From NCBI GenBank assembly GCA_030635005.1, contig DAOVZS010000074.1, forward strand, positions 1 through 9,438: a DNA stretch of 9,438 nt, given 5' to 3'. This DNA comes from Thiomargarita sp. (GTDB lineage: Bacteria > Pseudomonadota > Gammaproteobacteria > Beggiatoales > Beggiatoaceae). The notes under the pieces were generated by a model, which saw only the letters and a list, made by a program, of their open reading frames with translations, had not been told where the DNA came from and ran no database searches. Shown here one piece after another: positions 7,868 through 9,438 of this stretch; within the stretch, counting starts at the first letter, position 1; each line of letters starts with the position of its first letter. A program made the translations under genes and the position numbers.

Positions 7868-9219
7868 CTTCAAAAAATTTGATACAATTATCTCTGAGTA
7901 TTCTGAGCGTTTTAATCATATCCTTTGCGTATTTACACTCTGATGTTACAAAAGAAGCCCATTATGTCACCTCAGACAAATGTCAAGAATGCCATCCTTC
8001 CCATTATGAATCTTGGAAGAAAAACACTTTGCACCCCTATATGTTTTTACCTGTTACCTCTCCTGATGCTGAAATTTTGGGAGATTTTGACAGTGGTAAT
8101 CCTTTGGTGACGTTTAAAAAAGAAGAAATCGAATTTGTGTTGGGGCGAAAATGGGAACAAATATATGCCCGTATTATTGACGGTGAATATTATCCTTTTC
8201 CTGCCAAATGGTATGTTATTCAAAAACGCTGGGTTCCTTATAAGCTCGAAGATTGGCATCAAACTCCCATGTCTTACAAATGCAACGGCTGTCATACCAC
8301 TGGTTTTGACCCTAATACGCTAGAATTTTCTGAGTTTGGTATTGGTTGTGAAGCCTGTCATGGACCGGGTAGCCTTCATGTACAACATGAAGCCACCGAA
8401 CACAGACCCATCTGTAATTTTTGTCATGAGGATGAAAATCCCCATCATCATGACGCACAATCACGGGATATTCTTAACAGTGTCTCTCCTGCTGTCTGTG
8501 CACAATGCCATAATCGGGGTAAAACTCCCACAGGTGACGTGGTTAAGAGTGCCCAATTCAATTTTCCAGTAGGATTTAAACCCGGTGATGATATTCGTAC
8601 TACCAATTTTACGCCTTCTACTTTAGAAACCGATAAAAAGGGTACAAATTGGTGGGGAAATGGACTGGCTAAAAATCGTCATCAAGAATTTAGTGACTGG
8701 AGTCAATCAGATCATTCTAAATCCCTGATTCACTTATTAGAAAGCCATGCTGATATGGAACAAAAACGGGGAAAGCTGACTAAAGAATGCTTACACTGCC
8801 ACTCCACCGACTATCGTGCTGTGACAACAGGCGAAAAGCCAGATTTAAACACCGCAAAATTTGGCATCACCTGTGTTTCTTGTCATGATGCCCATGGTTA
8901 TGATAAAAAACGTCCGGGTTTTGGGGATGGATCAGCTGTTTGTGGTGCCTGTCATTTACAAGTCATGGCTAATAATGAACATCGTCATACACCTTGTCCG
9001 ACTGAACAAACGAATTGTGCAGATTGTCACATGCCGTTTGTGGTTCAAACAGGTGGATTTTTTAGTTTACGCAGTCATGCATTTAAAATCATTCCCCCTG
9101 AAAGCTCTCGGGGAAATAAGATGCCTAATTCTTGTCAAAATGGCAGTTGTCATACGGATAAAGATTTAGAATGGGCTGTCAAGAGTTATGAAGATTTTTA
9201 TGGCAAAATGGATAAGTAA
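7864..9219 (+). CDS. Periplasmic multiheme c-type cytochrome, probably ten hemes (cytochrome c554-like)
   Basis: A 451-residue protein. A hydrophobic N-terminus at about 6-24 is a Sec signal or membrane anchor; no clear AxA cleavage site is visible, so anchoring is possible. Nine CxxCH heme sites begin at Cys40, 140, 162, 184, 212, 309, 337, 360 and 385. A tenth site, Cys424 to His430, has the spacing CX4CH. The stretch GIGCEACHGPGSLHV (160-174) and the Q-C-H-N-R-G site at 214-219 are typical of multiheme cytochromes of the c554-like group. Residues 217-308 contain no heme site but are rich in Trp, Asn and His (NWWGNG at 262-267). This is probably an electron carrier or an oxidoreductase for a nitrogen or sulfur compound; the sequence alone does not identify the substrate. 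No catalytic partner subunit or quinol dehydrogenase is encoded in the window. It is the last gene of the coupled series after a TtrS-like sensor, which suggests anaerobic or sulfur-linked respiration (inference). Confidence 0.93.
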   Translation: MTSKNLIQLSLSILSVLIISFAYLHSDVTKEAHYVTSDKCQECHPSHYESWKKNTLHPYMFLPVTSPDAEILGDFDSGNPLVTFKKEEIEFVLGRKWEQIYARIIDGEYYPFPAKWYVIQKRWVPYKLEDWHQTPMSYKCNGCHTTGFDPNTLEFSEFGIGCEACHGPGSLHVQHEATEHRPICNFCHEDENPHHHDAQSRDILNSVSPAVCAQCHNRGKTPTGDVVKSAQFNFPVGFKPGDDIRTTNFTPSTLETDKKGTNWWGNGLAKNRHQEFSDWSQSDHSKSLIHLLESHADMEQKRGKLTKECLHCHSTDYRAVTTGEKPDLNTAKFGITCVSCHDAHGYDKKRPGFGDGSAVCGACHLQVMANNEHRHTPCPTEQTNCADCHMPFVVQTGGFFSLRSHAFKIIPPESSRGNKMPNSCQNGSCHTDKDLEWAVKSYEDFYGKMDK

Positions 9220-9222
9220 CTA

Positions 9223-9288
9223 ATGTTAGACCCTCTGTTTCTAAAAAATCCACAATTCACTTTCCTGAAATTCAGGAGAGCTATTTAA
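9223..9288 (+). other. Tiny 21-codon frame after the cytochrome gene, probably not a gene
   Basis: An ATG three bases after the cytochrome stop opens a 21-residue basic, hydrophobic frame (MLDPLFLKN..., ending RRAI). No clear Shine-Dalgarno sequence precedes it, and its last third lies over the palindrome at 9260-9280. It is most likely incidental. I list it because it starts within re-initiation distance of the previous stop. Confidence 0.12.
9260..9280 (+). terminator. Palindrome 41 bases after the cytochrome stop: terminator stem or operator
   Basis: The sequence around TCCTGAA-A-TTCAGGA is an odd palindrome. With its flanks it gives ten pairs, one of them G-T, around a central A at 9270. 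As RNA it would form a stem of about eight pairs with a small AT loop. Only TATTT follows, so it is a poor intrinsic terminator by itself. The near-perfect dyad symmetry would equally suit a dimeric DNA-binding protein. Its place at the operon end favours a 3'-end mRNA hairpin. Confidence 0.4.
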
Positions 9289-9311
9289 GGCGTAGAATCG
9301 GTTGTGCCTTC

Positions 9312-9324
9312 GCCCCAACGGGGC
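9312..9324 (+). repeat. GC-rich hairpin GCCCC-AAC-GGGGC
   Basis: A perfect five-pair GC stem with a three-base loop is followed by TTAATAATAT. It stands out sharply from the AT-rich surroundings. It resembles the cores of REP-like intergenic palindromes found in many copies in some bacterial genomes; that likeness is from memory and untested here. It could also serve as a weak Rho-independent terminator. Confidence 0.45.
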
Positions 9325-9331
9325 TTAATAA

Positions 9332-9359
9332 TATAGCCAGGTGTAGGTTTCGTGCTATA
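9332..9359 (+). repeat. TATAGC...GCTATA inverted repeat
   Basis: Six-base arms at 9332-9337 and 9354-9359 are exact reverse complements around 16 bases. It lies eight bases after the GC hairpin, so the two may be parts of one intergenic palindromic element. The short AT-rich arms could arise by chance. Confidence 0.3.
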
Positions 9360-9387
9360 AATTATGCAAAACATTAAGGGTATTATT

Positions 9388-9432
9388 ATGATTGAACTTA
9401 GCTATTATGTGATATCTCACCCATGGAACTAA
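9388..9432 (+). other. 14-codon frame with a good Shine-Dalgarno: possible leader peptide
   Basis: ATG at 9388 is preceded by AAGGG at 9376-9380, seven bases upstream. This is a better ribosome-binding site than any of the internal operon starts has. The frame encodes MIELSYYVISHPWN and ends at TAA 9430-9432. Two further ATGs lie just beyond (9423, open to the window end in another frame; and 9436, at the last three bases). This may be a short leader ahead of the next gene, or chance. No repeated regulatory codon is evident in it. Confidence 0.25.
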
Positions 9433-9438
9433 AAAATG
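9423..9438 (+). CDS. Possible start of the next gene, cut by the window edge
   Basis: ATG at 9423 reads M-E-L-K-N and is open to the edge; ATG at 9436 is a second candidate, with GGA about eight bases upstream. Five codons are too few to judge coding. It is reported only so the edge is not taken as empty. Confidence 0.15.

Noticed and set aside
8135..9169. Additional plus-strand frames inside the cytochrome gene
   Set aside because: They are out-of-frame readings of a gene whose ten heme motifs fix the true frame.
7864..9219. Naming the cytochrome as octaheme tetrathionate reductase, hydroxylamine oxidoreductase or NrfA
   Set aside because: It has about ten heme sites, no CxxCK catalytic site and no recognisable match to the active-site region of those enzymes, so only the general class is supportable.

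Overview
The window is a tightly packed, single-direction cluster of signal-transduction genes ending in a multiheme cytochrome gene, from a low-GC bacterium. No gene lies on the minus strand. Large hybrid histidine kinases, a TtrS-like PhnD sensor domain, and a periplasmic multiheme c-type cytochrome in AT-rich DNA suggest an environmental gammaproteobacterium of the sulfur-oxidising, Beggiatoa/Thiotrichales kind. That placement is an inference from gene style; there is no marker gene in the window.

Layout. Bases 1-543 are the 3' end of a hybrid histidine kinase (end of the ATPase domain plus a receiver). Bases 544-2121 encode a soluble receiver-histidine kinase. Bases 2118-4877 encode a membrane kinase (four-helix periplasmic sensor, two HAMP units, GAF, coiled coil, kinase, receiver). 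Bases 4874-7867 encode a second membrane hybrid kinase with a periplasmic PhnD/TtrS-type solute-binding domain, PAS, kinase, receiver and a helical tail. Bases 7864-9219 encode a periplasmic cytochrome with nine CxxCH sites and one CX4CH site. Bases 9220-9438 are non-coding or carry only tiny frames: two hairpin regions and a possible start of a further gene at the right edge.

The genes join with no gap: TAAATG at the first junction and 4-base ATGA overlaps at the next three. None of the four internal starts has a good Shine-Dalgarno sequence, so translational coupling is likely and the cytochrome is probably made from the same message as the kinases. The operon promoter lies to the left of the window.

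Working model (inference): three or four kinases with different inputs (periplasmic helical bundle, cytoplasmic GAF, periplasmic anion-binding PhnD domain, and a receiver-gated soluble kinase) exchange phosphoryl groups through four receivers. No DNA-binding, cyclic-di-GMP or canonical HPt output domain is encoded here, so the output must lie elsewhere. The cytochrome may be the respiratory component controlled by the PhnD sensor, or may itself inform the sensor. The kinases alternate between two sequence types (A', B1, A, B2), which suggests duplication of a two-gene unit followed by domain swapping.
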